DNA of 64,000 nt from Corynebacterium atrinae (lineage in GTDB: Bacteria; Actinomycetota; Actinomycetes; Mycobacteriales; Mycobacteriaceae), in contig NZ_CP046977.1 of assembly GCF_030408455.1 (NCBI RefSeq), positions 2,657,151-2,721,150 on the forward strand. The letters run 5' to 3'. Of the stretch, positions 54,783 through 63,201 are shown piece by piece. Position 1 is the first letter of the stretch. Each line of letters opens with the position of its first letter. The notes beneath the pieces are model-generated. The model did not search any database. It had not been told where the DNA came from and saw nothing but the letters and a program-made list of their open reading frames with translations. Position numbers and translations under genes: made by a program.

Positions 54783-55337
54783 ATGAACCAGCCAGACGGA
54801 GCTCTCATAGCGGCCTACATCGGGGGAGACATGCGGGCCTTTAGCAGGATCGTGGAAAAGCACCGCGCGCGGCTGTTGTGGGTCGCCCGCAAGTACGGCC
54901 ACAACGAGGAAGATGCCAATGACATTCTCCAAGAGGCCTTCCTGCGCGCCAGCCGCAAGTTACACACCTACCGCCACGAGGCGAGTCTGAGCACCTGGCT
55001 GCACCGCCTGGTCATGAACACCGGCTGGGACTTCCGTAACCATCGCAACCAAGTCGAGCTGGCCGTGTTGGACGGGGAGGCCATCCCGCACGAGATCAAT
55101 CTCAAGCTCGCCGTCGATCCCATCCACCACAAAGAAACCCTCTTGCACCTGCAGGAGGGTTTAGCCAAGCTGCATCCCAACCAGCGCGAGGCACTGTGGC
55201 TTATCGACGTCGCCGGGTATTCGATCGCCCACGTCGCCCGGCAGGAGGGGGTCCAGCCTGGCACCATCAAGTCCCGCCGCGCTCGCGCGCGGCAGGCGCT
55301 GCGGGAGAACTTGGGGGAGAATTTGGAGCCGGAATGA
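54783..55337 (+). CDS. sigM: ECF RNA polymerase sigma factor, SigM type
   Basis: 184 residues. Sigma region 2 contains GHNEEDANDILQEAFLRASR and YRHEASLSTWLHRLVMN, and region 4 contains LHPNQREALWLIDVAGYSIA, then HVARQEGVQPGTIKSR. Location between murJ and trxB matches corynebacterial sigM, which controls disulfide-stress genes including trxB. ATG 54783 has GGGGG at proper distance. ATG 54780 is adjacent. No anti-sigma gene follows. Confidence 0.9.
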   Translation: MNQPDGALIAAYIGGDMRAFSRIVEKHRARLLWVARKYGHNEEDANDILQEAFLRASRKLHTYRHEASLSTWLHRLVMNTGWDFRNHRNQVELAVLDGEAIPHEINLKLAVDPIHHKETLLHLQEGLAKLHPNQREALWLIDVAGYSIAHVARQEGVQPGTIKSRRARARQALRENLGENLEPE

Positions 55338-55421
55338 ACCACGGTGGCTGGGCGTTGTACCGGAGGCGGAGGATAGACTTAGGCCGCAGACGTACCCAAC
55401 GAACTCAGGAGATCCCACACT

Positions 55422-56369
55422 ATGACCGTTGTTGACACCATCCACGATGTGGCGATCATCGGCTCGGGGCCGGCGGGGTACACCGCAGCCTTGTATGCCG
55501 CCCGCGCGGAGCTCAAGCCCATCGTCTTCGAGGGCTACGAGTACGGCGGGTCGTTGATGAACACCACCGAGGTGGAGAACTACCCGGGCTTTGAAAAGGG
55601 CATCATGGGCCCGGACCTCATGGTGGAGATGCGTTCCCAGGCCGAGCGTTTCGGCGCCGACCTGCGCATGGAGCTGGTGGATTCGGTGGAGCTTAGCGGC
55701 GACATCAAGAAGATCCACGTTGGAGATGAGGTCTTCCAGGCCCGCACCGTCATCCTCGCGACGGGTGCCGCCCCGCGGTTGCTCGGCGTTCCCGGCGAGT
55801 CGGAGCTCATGGGTCGGGGAGTGTCCAGCTGTGCCACCTGTGATGGGTTCTTCTTCAAGGGCGCCGAGATCGCCGTCGTCGGCGGTGGTGACTCCGCGAT
55901 GGAGGAGGCGACCTTCCTTACCAAATTCGCTGACAAGGTGACCATCATCCACCGCCGCGAGGGCTTCCGCGCCTCGCCGATCATGCTTGATCGCGCGAAG
56001 CAGAACGACAAGATTGAGTTCGCGCTGAACAAGGTGGTGGACCGCGTCATTGAGGGCACCGGCGAAAAGGCTGGCAAGGTTGCGGGCCTGGTCCTCCGGG
56101 ACACGGTCACCGGGGAGGTCTCGGAGCTGCCCGTGTCCGCGATGTTCGTCGCCATCGGCCACGACCCGCGCTCCGGCTTCCTTGACGGCCAGGTGGACCT
56201 CAACGGCGGCGGCTACGTCCAGGTCGACGAGCCTTCCACCCGCACCAACCTCCCCGGCGTCTTCGCAGCCGGCGACTTGGTCGATGATCATTACCAGCAG
56301 GCGATTACCGCCGCGGGCTCCGGTTGCCGCGCGGCATTGGACGCCCAGCATTACCTCGAAAACCTTTAA
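55422..56369 (+). CDS. trxB: Thioredoxin reductase
   Basis: The 315-residue flavoenzyme reduces thioredoxin with NADPH. It has the FAD motif [16 protein letters not shown] (about 13-28), the redox pair CATCDG (about 139-144), the NADPH motif [10 protein letters not shown] and the C-terminal [13 protein letters not shown] precedes the ATG. It is probably regulated by the SigM encoded just upstream. Confidence 0.97.
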   Translation: MTVVDTIHDVAIIGSGPAGYTAALYAARAELKPIVFEGYEYGGSLMNTTEVENYPGFEKGIMGPDLMVEMRSQAERFGADLRMELVDSVELSGDIKKIHVGDEVFQARTVILATGAAPRLLGVPGESELMGRGVSSCATCDGFFFKGAEIAVVGGGDSAMEEATFLTKFADKVTIIHRREGFRASPIMLDRAKQNDKIEFALNKVVDRVIEGTGEKAGKVAGLVLRDTVTGEVSELPVSAMFVAIGHDPRSGFLDGQVDLNGGGYVQVDEPSTRTNLPGVFAAGDLVDDHYQQAITAAGSGCRAALDAQHYLENL

Positions 56370-56380
56370 GGACACTGATC

Positions 56381-56704
56381 GTGAGCAACGTCATTAACGT
56401 CACCCAGGCCACGTTCAAGGACGTGGTCATCGACTCCGACAAGACGGTCATCGTCGACTTTTGGGCCGACTGGTGTGGCCCCTGCAAGAAGCTCAGCCCC
56501 ATCATCGAGGAAATCGCCGATGAGATGGGGGATAAGGTCACCGTCGCCAAGGTCGATGTTTCCGCCGAGCGCACCCTCGGGGCCATGTTCCAGGTCATGT
56601 CGATCCCCGCTGTCATGTTCTTCAAAAACGGCGAGAAGGTTGACGAGTTTGTTGGCTTGCAGCCCAAGTCGGCGATCGTGGCAAAGCTGGAATCTCATCT
56701 CTGA
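56381..56704 (+). CDS. trxC: Thioredoxin
   Basis: The 107-residue thioredoxin has the active site WCGPC (about 30-34) in VDFWADWCGPCKKLSP and the cis-proline segment MSIPAVMFFKNG. It is the substrate of TrxB and the main cytosolic disulfide reductant. GTG 56381 follows the trxB stop by 11 bases. The frame open further upstream lies inside trxB. Confidence 0.96.
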   Translation: MSNVINVTQATFKDVVIDSDKTVIVDFWADWCGPCKKLSPIIEEIADEMGDKVTVAKVDVSAERTLGAMFQVMSIPAVMFFKNGEKVDEFVGLQPKSAIVAKLESHL

Positions 56705-56747
56705 CTGGTAGTCTGAGACTTCGAAAGTCTGGACTGGAAGGAGTGTC

Positions 56748-57929
56748 GTGACGAAGATACTACGTGTCGGGGATCGCAGCCCCCGCGTTGCGGAAGCTCG
56801 TTCGACGCTCGCTCGTCTCGGCCTGCTCCCCGGGTTTGAGGATGCCCTCACCGATTGGAAATCGCAGAAGTTCGACGAGGAAGACAAGCTTTTTGATGAG
56901 GAGCTCTCCGTCATCCTCAAGGCCTTCCAGCAGTCCCGTGGCATTATTCCCTCCGGCGCGATCGATGAGACGACGCTGCGCGAACTTCGCCAGGCCTCGT
57001 ACCGGCTCGGTGCCCGCGTGCTCTCCTTCCAGCCCGGTAACGAGCTGGTGGGCGATGACGTATCCCAGCTGCAAAACCAGCTCCAAGAGTTAGGTTTCTA
57101 CGCCCACCGCATCGACGGACACTTCGGCCGGGCCACCTATGAGGCACTGGTGAACTTCCAGCTCAACTCGGGCTTGCAAGACGATGGGGTGTGCGGTCCG
57201 GATACGATTCGCGCCCTGAAGTTGTTGGGTCGCCGCATCACCGGCGGTTCCCCGCAGGCGATTCGGGAGCGGGAGAGCGTCCGCAGCGCCGGCCCGAAAC
57301 TGGCAGGCAAGCGCGTAGTCATTGACCCCGCGTTCGGCGGGTCTCACCAGGGTCGCAGCGTCATGGGTCTGTACGGCGAGATCACCGAGGAGGAAATCCT
57401 GTGGGACCTGGCCTCTCGCCTGGAGGGCCGGATGGTCGCCGCAGGCATGGAGACGATCATCTCCCGCCCGCGGATGGATAATCCCTCTTCTAAGACTCGG
57501 GCCGAGATCGCCAACGCCTTCGGCGCCGACCTCATGATTTGCCTGCAGTGCGATTCCTACCCCAATGAGAAGGCCTCCGGCGTGGCTACCTTCTACTTCG
57601 GTTCGGATCACGGCGATAGTTCCCTCACGGGTGAGACCCTGTCGGGTTACGTGCAGCGAGAAATCGTTGCCCGCACGGAGCTGCAGAATTGCGGCAGCCA
57701 TGCCCGCACGTGGGAGCTGCTGCGTTTAACGCAGATGCCAACGGTGGAGCTAGTGGCGGGTTACCTGACGAACCCGGACGATGTCGCCAAGCTGACGAAC
57801 CCGGCTGTGCGCGATTCCATCGCGGAGGCGATAGTCGTGGCCGTGAAACGGCTCTACCTGCTCGATCAGGATGATCAGCCGACCGGAACGTTCAAGTTTG
57901 CCGAGCTGCTTAAGGCGGAGAACCTCTAG
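56748..57929 (+). CDS. cwlM: CwlM, amidase_3-like regulator of peptidoglycan synthesis
   Basis: The 393-residue protein has two N-terminal peptidoglycan-binding-1 repeats (about 1-165, including VSQLQNQLQELGFYAHRIDG) and an N-acetylmuramoyl-L-alanine amidase (Amidase_3) domain. No signal peptide is present. The usual zinc-binding DPGHGG reads DPAFGG here, so one metal ligand is missing. In mycobacteria CwlM is cytosolic, is phosphorylated by PknB and activates MurA. GTG start with GGAAGGAG upstream. Its stop overlaps the convergent GNAT gene. Confidence 0.92.
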   Translation: MTKILRVGDRSPRVAEARSTLARLGLLPGFEDALTDWKSQKFDEEDKLFDEELSVILKAFQQSRGIIPSGAIDETTLRELRQASYRLGARVLSFQPGNELVGDDVSQLQNQLQELGFYAHRIDGHFGRATYEALVNFQLNSGLQDDGVCGPDTIRALKLLGRRITGGSPQAIRERESVRSAGPKLAGKRVVIDPAFGGSHQGRSVMGLYGEITEEEILWDLASRLEGRMVAAGMETIISRPRMDNPSSKTRAEIANAFGADLMICLQCDSYPNEKASGVATFYFGSDHGDSSLTGETLSGYVQREIVARTELQNCGSHARTWELLRLTQMPTVELVAGYLTNPDDVAKLTNPAVRDSIAEAIVVAVKRLYLLDQDDQPTGTFKFAELLKAENL

Positions 57930-58588
57930 CAGGAGCGCGCCCGGGCGAGGAGCAATTCCACGTCCGCGGCCGAAAGCAGATCCTGCTGGGGCGGCAGGTC
58001 GAGCCGCAGGCGGGGGAGTACGGGGTGATCCGCGATCACCTTAAATCCGGCTGCCTCCAGCACCGAGACGGAAATAAGCCCAATCTCCGGGGCGGAGCGC
58101 ACGAGATCCCCAACGACCCCGCGCAGCAGATAATCCACATCCGGGCGGGCGAAGAAGTCACTGCGCCACCCAAAAGCCTCGATGGCGGGGACGTCCCTGC
58201 CGACCAGTTCCATGATGACGGCGTCGAGAAGCACGGCCTCCAGGCCGACACCGGCGAAGCCGGGGTCGATGAACAGTGACGTGAGCAGCTCGGCGTCCGC
58301 GGAGACCGGGGCGGTAGGCAGCTGGGCGGCCCCGGGGGCGTCGATACGCGAGCAGAACAGCACCGTGGCCACCGCATGGTTGAAGGTGCTGCGCGCGATG
58401 GAGAAGCCGCAGGAGCCGTAGTCGAACAGCGTCCTGGCCAGCCAGGCTTCCTTCTCAAAGGCCGGATCACTCGTCGCCAGGACCGTCGCGGCGGCCTCCG
58501 CGTCGAGCTCCCAGAAGATGGAACGCGCGGCCTGCGGGTGAATCTGGTCCAGCGTGTCCTGGCTCAAGGGGATCAGCGTCGCGTACAC
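57926..58588 (-). CDS. GNAT-like acetyltransferase-type protein
   Basis: 220 residues from GTG 58588, which has AGGAG at optimal spacing. The upstream frame overlaps parB and is not used. The segment LLTSLFIDPGFAGVGLEAVLLDAVIMEL resembles the acetyl-CoA-binding motif A of GNAT proteins. SVLEAAGFKVIADHPVLPRL is a typical C-terminal end. The substrate is unknown. Found in this position between cwlM and parB in related genomes, 16 bp after parB on the same strand. Confidence 0.78.
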   Translation of the reverse strand: MYATLIPLSQDTLDQIHPQAARSIFWELDAEAAATVLATSDPAFEKEAWLARTLFDYGSCGFSIARSTFNHAVATVLFCSRIDAPGAAQLPTAPVSADAELLTSLFIDPGFAGVGLEAVLLDAVIMELVGRDVPAIEAFGWRSDFFARPDVDYLLRGVVGDLVRSAPEIGLISVSVLEAAGFKVIADHPVLPRLRLDLPPQQDLLSAADVELLLARARSC

Positions 58589-58604
58589 GCCTTGCTCTCC
58601 TGCG

Positions 58605-59690
58605 CTATCCCTGACCCTCGATGAGCGCGAGGATGCGTTCGAAGTCTTCCTGGTCGCCGAACTCGACGACCATCTTGCCCTTGCGGCGACCCATCGTGAC
58701 CGTAACCTTGGTATCCCACTCGTCGGCGAGGCGGTCCGCCGCACGGATGAAGGCCTCCGGCTGAGCGACCGGGGTGGCCTGCTTTTTCTCCGCCGGGGCC
58801 CCGTTGCGGTTGAGCAGAGTCACGGCCTCTTCCGTGGCGCGCACGCTCAACCCCTCGGCGACGACCCGGTCGGCTAGATGGTCCTGCGCGGCAGACGTGT
58901 CATCACCCAACTTCACGCCGGCGATCGCCCGGGCATGGCCCGAGGACAACACTCCGGCCGCCACCCGACGTTGCACCGCCACCGGCAGGGTGAGCAGGCG
59001 CAGGGTGTTTGTGATTACGGGACGAGAACGGCCCAGGCGGTCCGCCAGCTCCGTCTGGGTGACGCCAAATTCCTCGAGCAACTGCTGGTAGGCCGAGGCT
59101 TCTTCCAACGGATTGAGCTGCACGCGGTGGATGTTCTCCAGGAGGGCATCGCGCAGCATGTCGCCGTCGTCGGTCTCCCGGACGATCGCCGGGATGGTGC
59201 GCAGACCCGCCTTCGAGGATGCCCGCCAGCGGCGCTCACCCATGATGATCTCGTAGCCCGAGTCATCGGCGGCGCGGCGCACGACGATCGGCTGCATGAG
59301 CCCGAACTCGCGAATCGAATGGACGAGCTCGGCCAGCGCCTCCTCATCGAAGACCTGGCGGGGCTGCTGCGGGTTGGGCACGATCTCCCCGAGGGGGATC
59401 TCGCGGTAGGTGGCACCGAAACCGTCGGCTGGCGTTACCGCCTGCTTATCGACGCCCCGGGGTTCAAGCTTTGACGGTTTCGCCGGTGGAGCCGTCGTTG
59501 AGCTGGCCTGGCGGGCACCCTTGGTGCCCCCCAAAATGACGTCGGCCGCACCGTCGCCGAGGCGGGGCGAGCCGGAGGTAGGGCCCGAAGGGATGAGCGC
59601 GGCAAGACCTCGACCCAGGCCACCCTTGCGGGGTTCCTGCACGATCTTAGGGGCGCCCTTGGGCAGCTTCTTAGCCTTATCGTCGGTCAT
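58605..59690 (-). CDS. parB: Chromosome partitioning protein ParB
   Basis: 361 residues from ATG 59690, preceded by GGAGGAG. The N-terminal extension has [10 protein letters not shown]. The CTPase/parS-loading domain contains [20 protein letters not shown] and the arginine patch GERRWRA (151-157). A central helix-turn-helix ([20 protein letters not shown]) follows, then a C-terminal dimer domain. It binds the four parS sites in this window. Start overlaps the parA stop by one base. Confidence 0.97.
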   Translation of the reverse strand: MTDDKAKKLPKGAPKIVQEPRKGGLGRGLAALIPSGPTSGSPRLGDGAADVILGGTKGARQASSTTAPPAKPSKLEPRGVDKQAVTPADGFGATYREIPLGEIVPNPQQPRQVFDEEALAELVHSIREFGLMQPIVVRRAADDSGYEIIMGERRWRASSKAGLRTIPAIVRETDDGDMLRDALLENIHRVQLNPLEEASAYQQLLEEFGVTQTELADRLGRSRPVITNTLRLLTLPVAVQRRVAAGVLSSGHARAIAGVKLGDDTSAAQDHLADRVVAEGLSVRATEEAVTLLNRNGAPAEKKQATPVAQPEAFIRAADRLADEWDTKVTVTMGRRKGKMVVEFGDQEDFERILALIEGQG

Positions 59691-60607
59691 TATTGCTCCT
59701 CCACGGTGTCCAAAGCGTTGAGCTCGGCGGCGGTTTCCGGGCTCACTCCGATGGCGCCAGTCGAAGCTACCGTCTGGTAGTCGCCCCGAGCTCCGAATTC
59801 CCACGCGGCGTCGAGGTACGCCATCGCTCCCTTCGAGGAACGGTCGAACTGAATGATTGTCTGGCCGAAACCGGGCGCCTCGGAGACCTTCACCGAGCGG
59901 GGAATGAGGTTGATCAACACCACATCGCCGAAGTGCTGGCGCACCTCGGTGGCCACCTGCTCGGAGAGCTTGGTGCGGCCGTCGTACATCGTTAACAGGA
60001 TGGCCGAGATGTGCAGGTTAGTGTTCAGGTGCTCACGAATCATCGTGATGTTGTTGAGCAGCTGGCCCACACCTTCCAGGGCGTAATACTCGCACTGAAT
60101 GGGGATGAGGACCTCGTCGACGGCCGTCATCGCGTTGATGGTGAGCAGCCCGAGCGAGGGCGGGCAGTCGATGAACACGTAATCGAAGCCCTGTTCCTGG
60201 ATGAACCCGCGGCGCAGCGCGTCATGGAGCCGGTACTCGCGGCGCACCATGCTGACCATTTCAATTTCGGCGCCCGCTAGATCGATGGTGGCGGGGATGC
60301 AATAGAGGTTTTCGTGGGCAGTTGACTGCTGCATCGCCTCGAGGCCAGTGGCCTCACCGATGAGCATCTCATAGCTGGATGTGGTGCCGGAGGTATGCAC
60401 GGCCCCCAACGCGGTCGAGGCGTTGCCCTGCGGGTCGAGGTCGATGACCAGCACCTTGTTACCGTGCTCCGCCAGGCTGGCAGCCAGGTTGACTGACGAG
60501 GTCGTCTTGCCCACCCCGCCCTTTTGGTTCGCGACGGTGATCAGGCGTGGGCGTTCCGGCTTGGGCAGCGTGGCCCGGGGGGAACGTACCCGTGTGTGGT
60601 CATCCAT
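59690..60607 (-). CDS. parA: Chromosome partitioning ATPase ParA
   Basis: The 305-residue Walker-type ATPase has a deviant Walker A KGGVGKTT (29-36), a switch segment [15 protein letters not shown] and the Walker B-like FIDCPPSLG. ParA forms a DNA-bound gradient that moves ParB-parS complexes after origin duplication. In corynebacteria it also influences polar growth through DivIVA. It forms a tight operon with parB. Confidence 0.97.
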   Translation of the reverse strand: MDDHTRVRSPRATLPKPERPRLITVANQKGGVGKTTSSVNLAASLAEHGNKVLVIDLDPQGNASTALGAVHTSGTTSSYEMLIGEATGLEAMQQSTAHENLYCIPATIDLAGAEIEMVSMVRREYRLHDALRRGFIQEQGFDYVFIDCPPSLGLLTINAMTAVDEVLIPIQCEYYALEGVGQLLNNITMIREHLNTNLHISAILLTMYDGRTKLSEQVATEVRQHFGDVVLINLIPRSVKVSEAPGFGQTIIQFDRSSKGAMAYLDAAWEFGARGDYQTVASTGAIGVSPETAAELNALDTVEEQ

Positions 60608-60689
60608 GGATGTGCGTGGACCTCTTCCTGCACTTGTCGACGTAGCTCTTACTACCTTAGTGGTTGCTCACCCGGTAGTGAGCACTTCC

Positions 60690-61346
60690 TCAACGCACCC
60701 GGGGGATACGGATGAGGGTCGTCGGCTCTGCCAGCAGTTTCCCACCCACGCTGATAATCTCCGCCTTGCCCCCTCCAGCACGCTTGATCTCTCGTGCGTC
60801 ACGGGTCAGTTCTTCGGTCACCGAGGAGCCTTTCATGGCGATCATGGAGCCGCCCACGCCCACTAGTGGCAACGACCAGCCGGCCAGCTTGCCCAGGGGG
60901 GCGACGGCACGGGAGGTGACCACATCCACGGCCCCCAGCTGCGCGCGCACCGACTTCTCCTCGGCCCGGCCACGGATGACCGTGACGTTGGGCAGCGCGA
61001 GCATTTCCACCACCTCAGCGAGGTACACCGAGCGCTTGAGCAGCGGCTCGATGAGGATGATCTCTAGGTCGGGTCGTGCCAATGCAAGCGGAATACCCGG
61101 CAGGCCGGCCCCGGATCCGACGTCGGCGACCCTTATCCCATGCTCTAGGACCTCACCCACCACGGCGCAGTTGAGGATATGGCGTTCCCACAGGCGCGGC
61201 ACCTCCCTGGGGCCAATAAATCCTCGCAGCGAGCCATCAGTGGCCAGGGAGTGGTGGTAGGCCTCCGCGAGGGGCAGGCGGTCGCCGAACACATCGGCCG
61301 CGGCGGCCGGGATGGGTTCCACAACGGGATCCGGGGTCTGACTCAT
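60690..61346 (-). CDS. rsmG: 16S rRNA (guanine-N7) methyltransferase
   Basis: The 218-residue SAM-dependent enzyme (also named GidB) methylates G527 of 16S rRNA. Motifs are [11 protein letters not shown] and the SAM-binding [20 protein letters not shown], with a later [10 protein letters not shown]. The gene lies between parA and yidC, its usual place near the origin. Start ATG 61346. Loss in other actinobacteria gives low-level streptomycin resistance. Confidence 0.96.
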   Translation of the reverse strand: MSQTPDPVVEPIPAAAADVFGDRLPLAEAYHHSLATDGSLRGFIGPREVPRLWERHILNCAVVGEVLEHGIRVADVGSGAGLPGIPLALARPDLEIILIEPLLKRSVYLAEVVEMLALPNVTVIRGRAEEKSVRAQLGAVDVVTSRAVAPLGKLAGWSLPLVGVGGSMIAMKGSSVTEELTRDAREIKRAGGGKAEIISVGGKLLAEPTTLIRIPRVR

Positions 61347-61384
61347 GACCCTGAGACTACCTGGTGGTCATGAGCGTGAATCAA

Positions 61385-61414
61385 CACAGCCACCGCGCTC
61401 GGGCGGTGGCTGTG
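61385..61414 (-). terminator. Intrinsic-terminator-like hairpin after yidC
   Basis: CACAGCCACCGC (61385-61396) pairs perfectly with GCGGTGGCTGTG (61403-61414), a 12-bp stem with a six-base loop. In the yidC direction it is followed by TTGATT. It sits between yidC and rsmG. Confidence 0.75.
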
Positions 61415-61434
61415 GGGGCGAAGCGGGGAAGAAG

Positions 61435-62394
61435 CTATTTCTTCTTCTTTTTGTTCGTCTTGCGGGCTCCGGGGGCCGGCGCAGTGGTGCGCTTAAGGGC
61501 CTTGCGGGCCTCTTCCTCGGCGGCCTCTTCCGCGTCCATCTTGTTGAAGATGAAGCGCTGCTGGAAGAAGGTCCACACGTTGTTGGAGACCATGTAGAAC
61601 AGCAGGCCGATGTGCCAGAGGAAGCCGGTGAACAGGATGGTCAGCGGCATGAACCACAGCATCATCTTGTTCATCATGGCCATTTGGGATTGCATCATTT
61701 CGGCGCGGTCACCGGAGGGGGCGGCCTGCTTGCCGGAGGCGATGCGGGCGGCCTGGCGGTCAATGGACATGCGGGCGTTGAAGTGCGTGGCCACGGCGAT
61801 GATGAGCACCAGCGGCACGGCGACGAACATGATGTCGGTGCGGGTGAACTCGACGTTGGGGAACGCGGCGTACATCTCCTGCGGCATCGAAATAAACGCC
61901 GAGAGCGGTACGCCGAAGAGCGTGGCATCGAGGAAGGATTGCACGTCATCGACGCCGAAGATGTAGTTCGGGGTGTGGTAGTTCTGCTCGATCGACATCC
62001 CGAGCTGGCCAACGCCCTGGCCGGTGCGGTTGAAGGAGCGCAGCACGTGGAATAGGCCGATGAACACGGGGATCTGCACCAGCATGGGCAGACAGCCGGC
62101 GATGGGGTTGACGCCCATCTCCTTCTGGAGCTTGCGCGTCTCCTCCATCATCTTCGTCTGGTCATTTTTGTACTTGGCGCGAATCTCCTGCATCTTCGGC
62201 TGCATCTCCTGCATCTTGCGGCCGGAGCGGAGCTGGTTCATCGTCGGCTTGAACAGCAAAGCCTTGATGGTGAAGGTGAGGAAGATAATGGCGAGCACCC
62301 AGGAGATGCCGGAATCCGGGTTGAGGACAAAGCTAAATACCTTGTGCCAGAACCACAGGATGGCCGAAATAGGCCAGTAGATGAAGTTGAGCAC
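61435..62394 (-). CDS. yidC: Membrane protein insertase YidC
   Basis: The 319-residue Oxa1/YidC/Alb3 protein has five transmembrane segments. Typical parts are VLAIIFLTFTIKALLFKPTM, the cytoplasmic coiled region RKMQEMQPKMQEIRAKYKND and NPIAGCLPMLVQIPVFIGLF. The conserved positive residue in the groove lies in the first helix region. The C-terminus is Lys-rich (KTNKKKKK). No lipobox is seen at the start, as usual in this genus. It inserts membrane proteins alone or with Sec. Confidence 0.96.
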   Translation of the reverse strand: MLNFIYWPISAILWFWHKVFSFVLNPDSGISWVLAIIFLTFTIKALLFKPTMNQLRSGRKMQEMQPKMQEIRAKYKNDQTKMMEETRKLQKEMGVNPIAGCLPMLVQIPVFIGLFHVLRSFNRTGQGVGQLGMSIEQNYHTPNYIFGVDDVQSFLDATLFGVPLSAFISMPQEMYAAFPNVEFTRTDIMFVAVPLVLIIAVATHFNARMSIDRQAARIASGKQAAPSGDRAEMMQSQMAMMNKMMLWFMPLTILFTGFLWHIGLLFYMVSNNVWTFFQQRFIFNKMDAEEAAEEEARKALKRTTAPAPGARKTNKKKKK

Positions 62395-62399
62395 CTGTG

Positions 62400-62681
62400 T
62401 CAGAACTCCTTGATATCAGTTGGTGTCGAGTTTCGCGTGGTTACGGGGTCATACCCGCCCGGATGCCATGGGCCACACTTGCTTAGCCGGGATAGCGTCA
62501 TGACAACGCCGGTGGCGGCCCCGTGGCGTGAAACAGCCTCTAAAGCGTAGGCGCTGCACGTTGGTTCGAATCGGCAGGACGACCCCATCTTAAGGGGCGA
62601 AAGATAGTTTTGGTAGAAACGCACTGCTGCAGTGAGCCCGCGGGCGATCAATCCCCGCGGTACTGGCAGGTCCTCATCCAT
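62400..62681 (-). CDS. yidD: YidD membrane insertion efficiency factor
   Basis: The 93-residue small protein has the family signature [36 protein letters not shown] and [13 protein letters not shown]. It assists YidC-dependent insertion. Its start overlaps the rnpA end by eight bases, and it lies five bases before yidC, so the three genes form one transcript with rpmH. Confidence 0.95.
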   Translation of the reverse strand: MDEDLPVPRGLIARGLTAAVRFYQNYLSPLKMGSSCRFEPTCSAYALEAVSRHGAATGVVMTLSRLSKCGPWHPGGYDPVTTRNSTPTDIKEF

Positions 62682-63042
62682 GTCCCACTCCCAGTTTCTT
62701 CAGCGCTTTGTTCAGGTCGCTGTCAAGCTCGCTTGACGACGCCGTCCCTGCCGCCGGCAGGGCACGAATCACCAGGTCAGTGGGCTTTGGGAGAGACCCA
62801 AAGCGTGAAACACAGATATGCCGAAGCCGCCGAGAAGTACGGTGACGGATCACCGCGTTCCCGACGGCCTTGGACACAATAAGCCCGACGCGGGGACCGC
62901 CCTGGAGGGCAATGTCCGCGTCGGGCATGCTGGAGCGATCCACCAGGTGGACCACAACGGTGCGGGTTCCTGCACGGCGTCCACGCTTGATCGTCCGGCT
63001 AAAGTCAGACGGCGACGTGAATTTTTGCTGTTGAGGAAGCAC
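62674..63042 (-). CDS. rnpA: Ribonuclease P protein component
   Basis: The 122-residue protein subunit of RNase P, which matures the 5' end of tRNA. The RNA-binding signature [20 protein letters not shown] is clear at about residues 53-72. The N-terminal [17 protein letters not shown] is typical. It lies 15 bp after rpmH and overlaps yidD. Confidence 0.96.
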   Translation of the reverse strand: MLPQQQKFTSPSDFSRTIKRGRRAGTRTVVVHLVDRSSMPDADIALQGGPRVGLIVSKAVGNAVIRHRTSRRLRHICVSRFGSLPKPTDLVIRALPAAGTASSSELDSDLNKALKKLGVGHG

Positions 63043-63057
63043 CGGAGTGTGCTCCTC

Positions 63058-63201
63058 TTAAGCGGTGAGCTTGGCGCGGCCCTTACGACGACGAGCCGAG
63101 ACGATTGCACGACCGGCGCGGGTACGCATACGGGTACGGAAGCCGTGCACGCGTGCGCGACGACGGTTATTTGGTTGGAACGTCCGCTTGCCCTTTGCCA
63201 C
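63058..63201 (-). CDS. rpmH: 50S ribosomal protein L34
   Basis: The 47-residue, very basic protein starts at GTG 63201 behind GAGGAG. Recognisable parts are [36 protein letters not shown], and RKGRAKLTA. This is L34, and the position beside oriC is conserved in bacteria. First gene of the rpmH-rnpA-yidD-yidC run. Confidence 0.97.
   Translation of the reverse strand: MAKGKRTFQPNNRRRARVHGFRTRMRTRAGRAIVSARRRKGRAKLTA

Larger units (their letters stand above)
3691..59454. repeat. Dispersed 11-mer GCTTATCGACG, 15 copies
   Basis: Exact copies, plus strand: 12234-12244, 15499-15509, 17942-17952, 25257-25267, 31252-31262, 34921-34931, 44519-44529, 55199-55209 and 59444-59454. Minus strand: 3691-3701, 13734-13744, 25932-25942, 30877-30887, 47567-47577 and 49247-49257. 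Seven encode Leu-Ile-Asp, six read Val-Asp-Lys in the gene, one reads Ala-Ser-Ile-Ser, and one lies between genes. No function is recognised. Confidence 0.85.

Noticed and set aside
56716..56730. Small AGACTT/AAGTCT hairpin before cwlM
   Set aside because: Short, AT-containing stem without a T tract, and no clear terminator or operator meaning.
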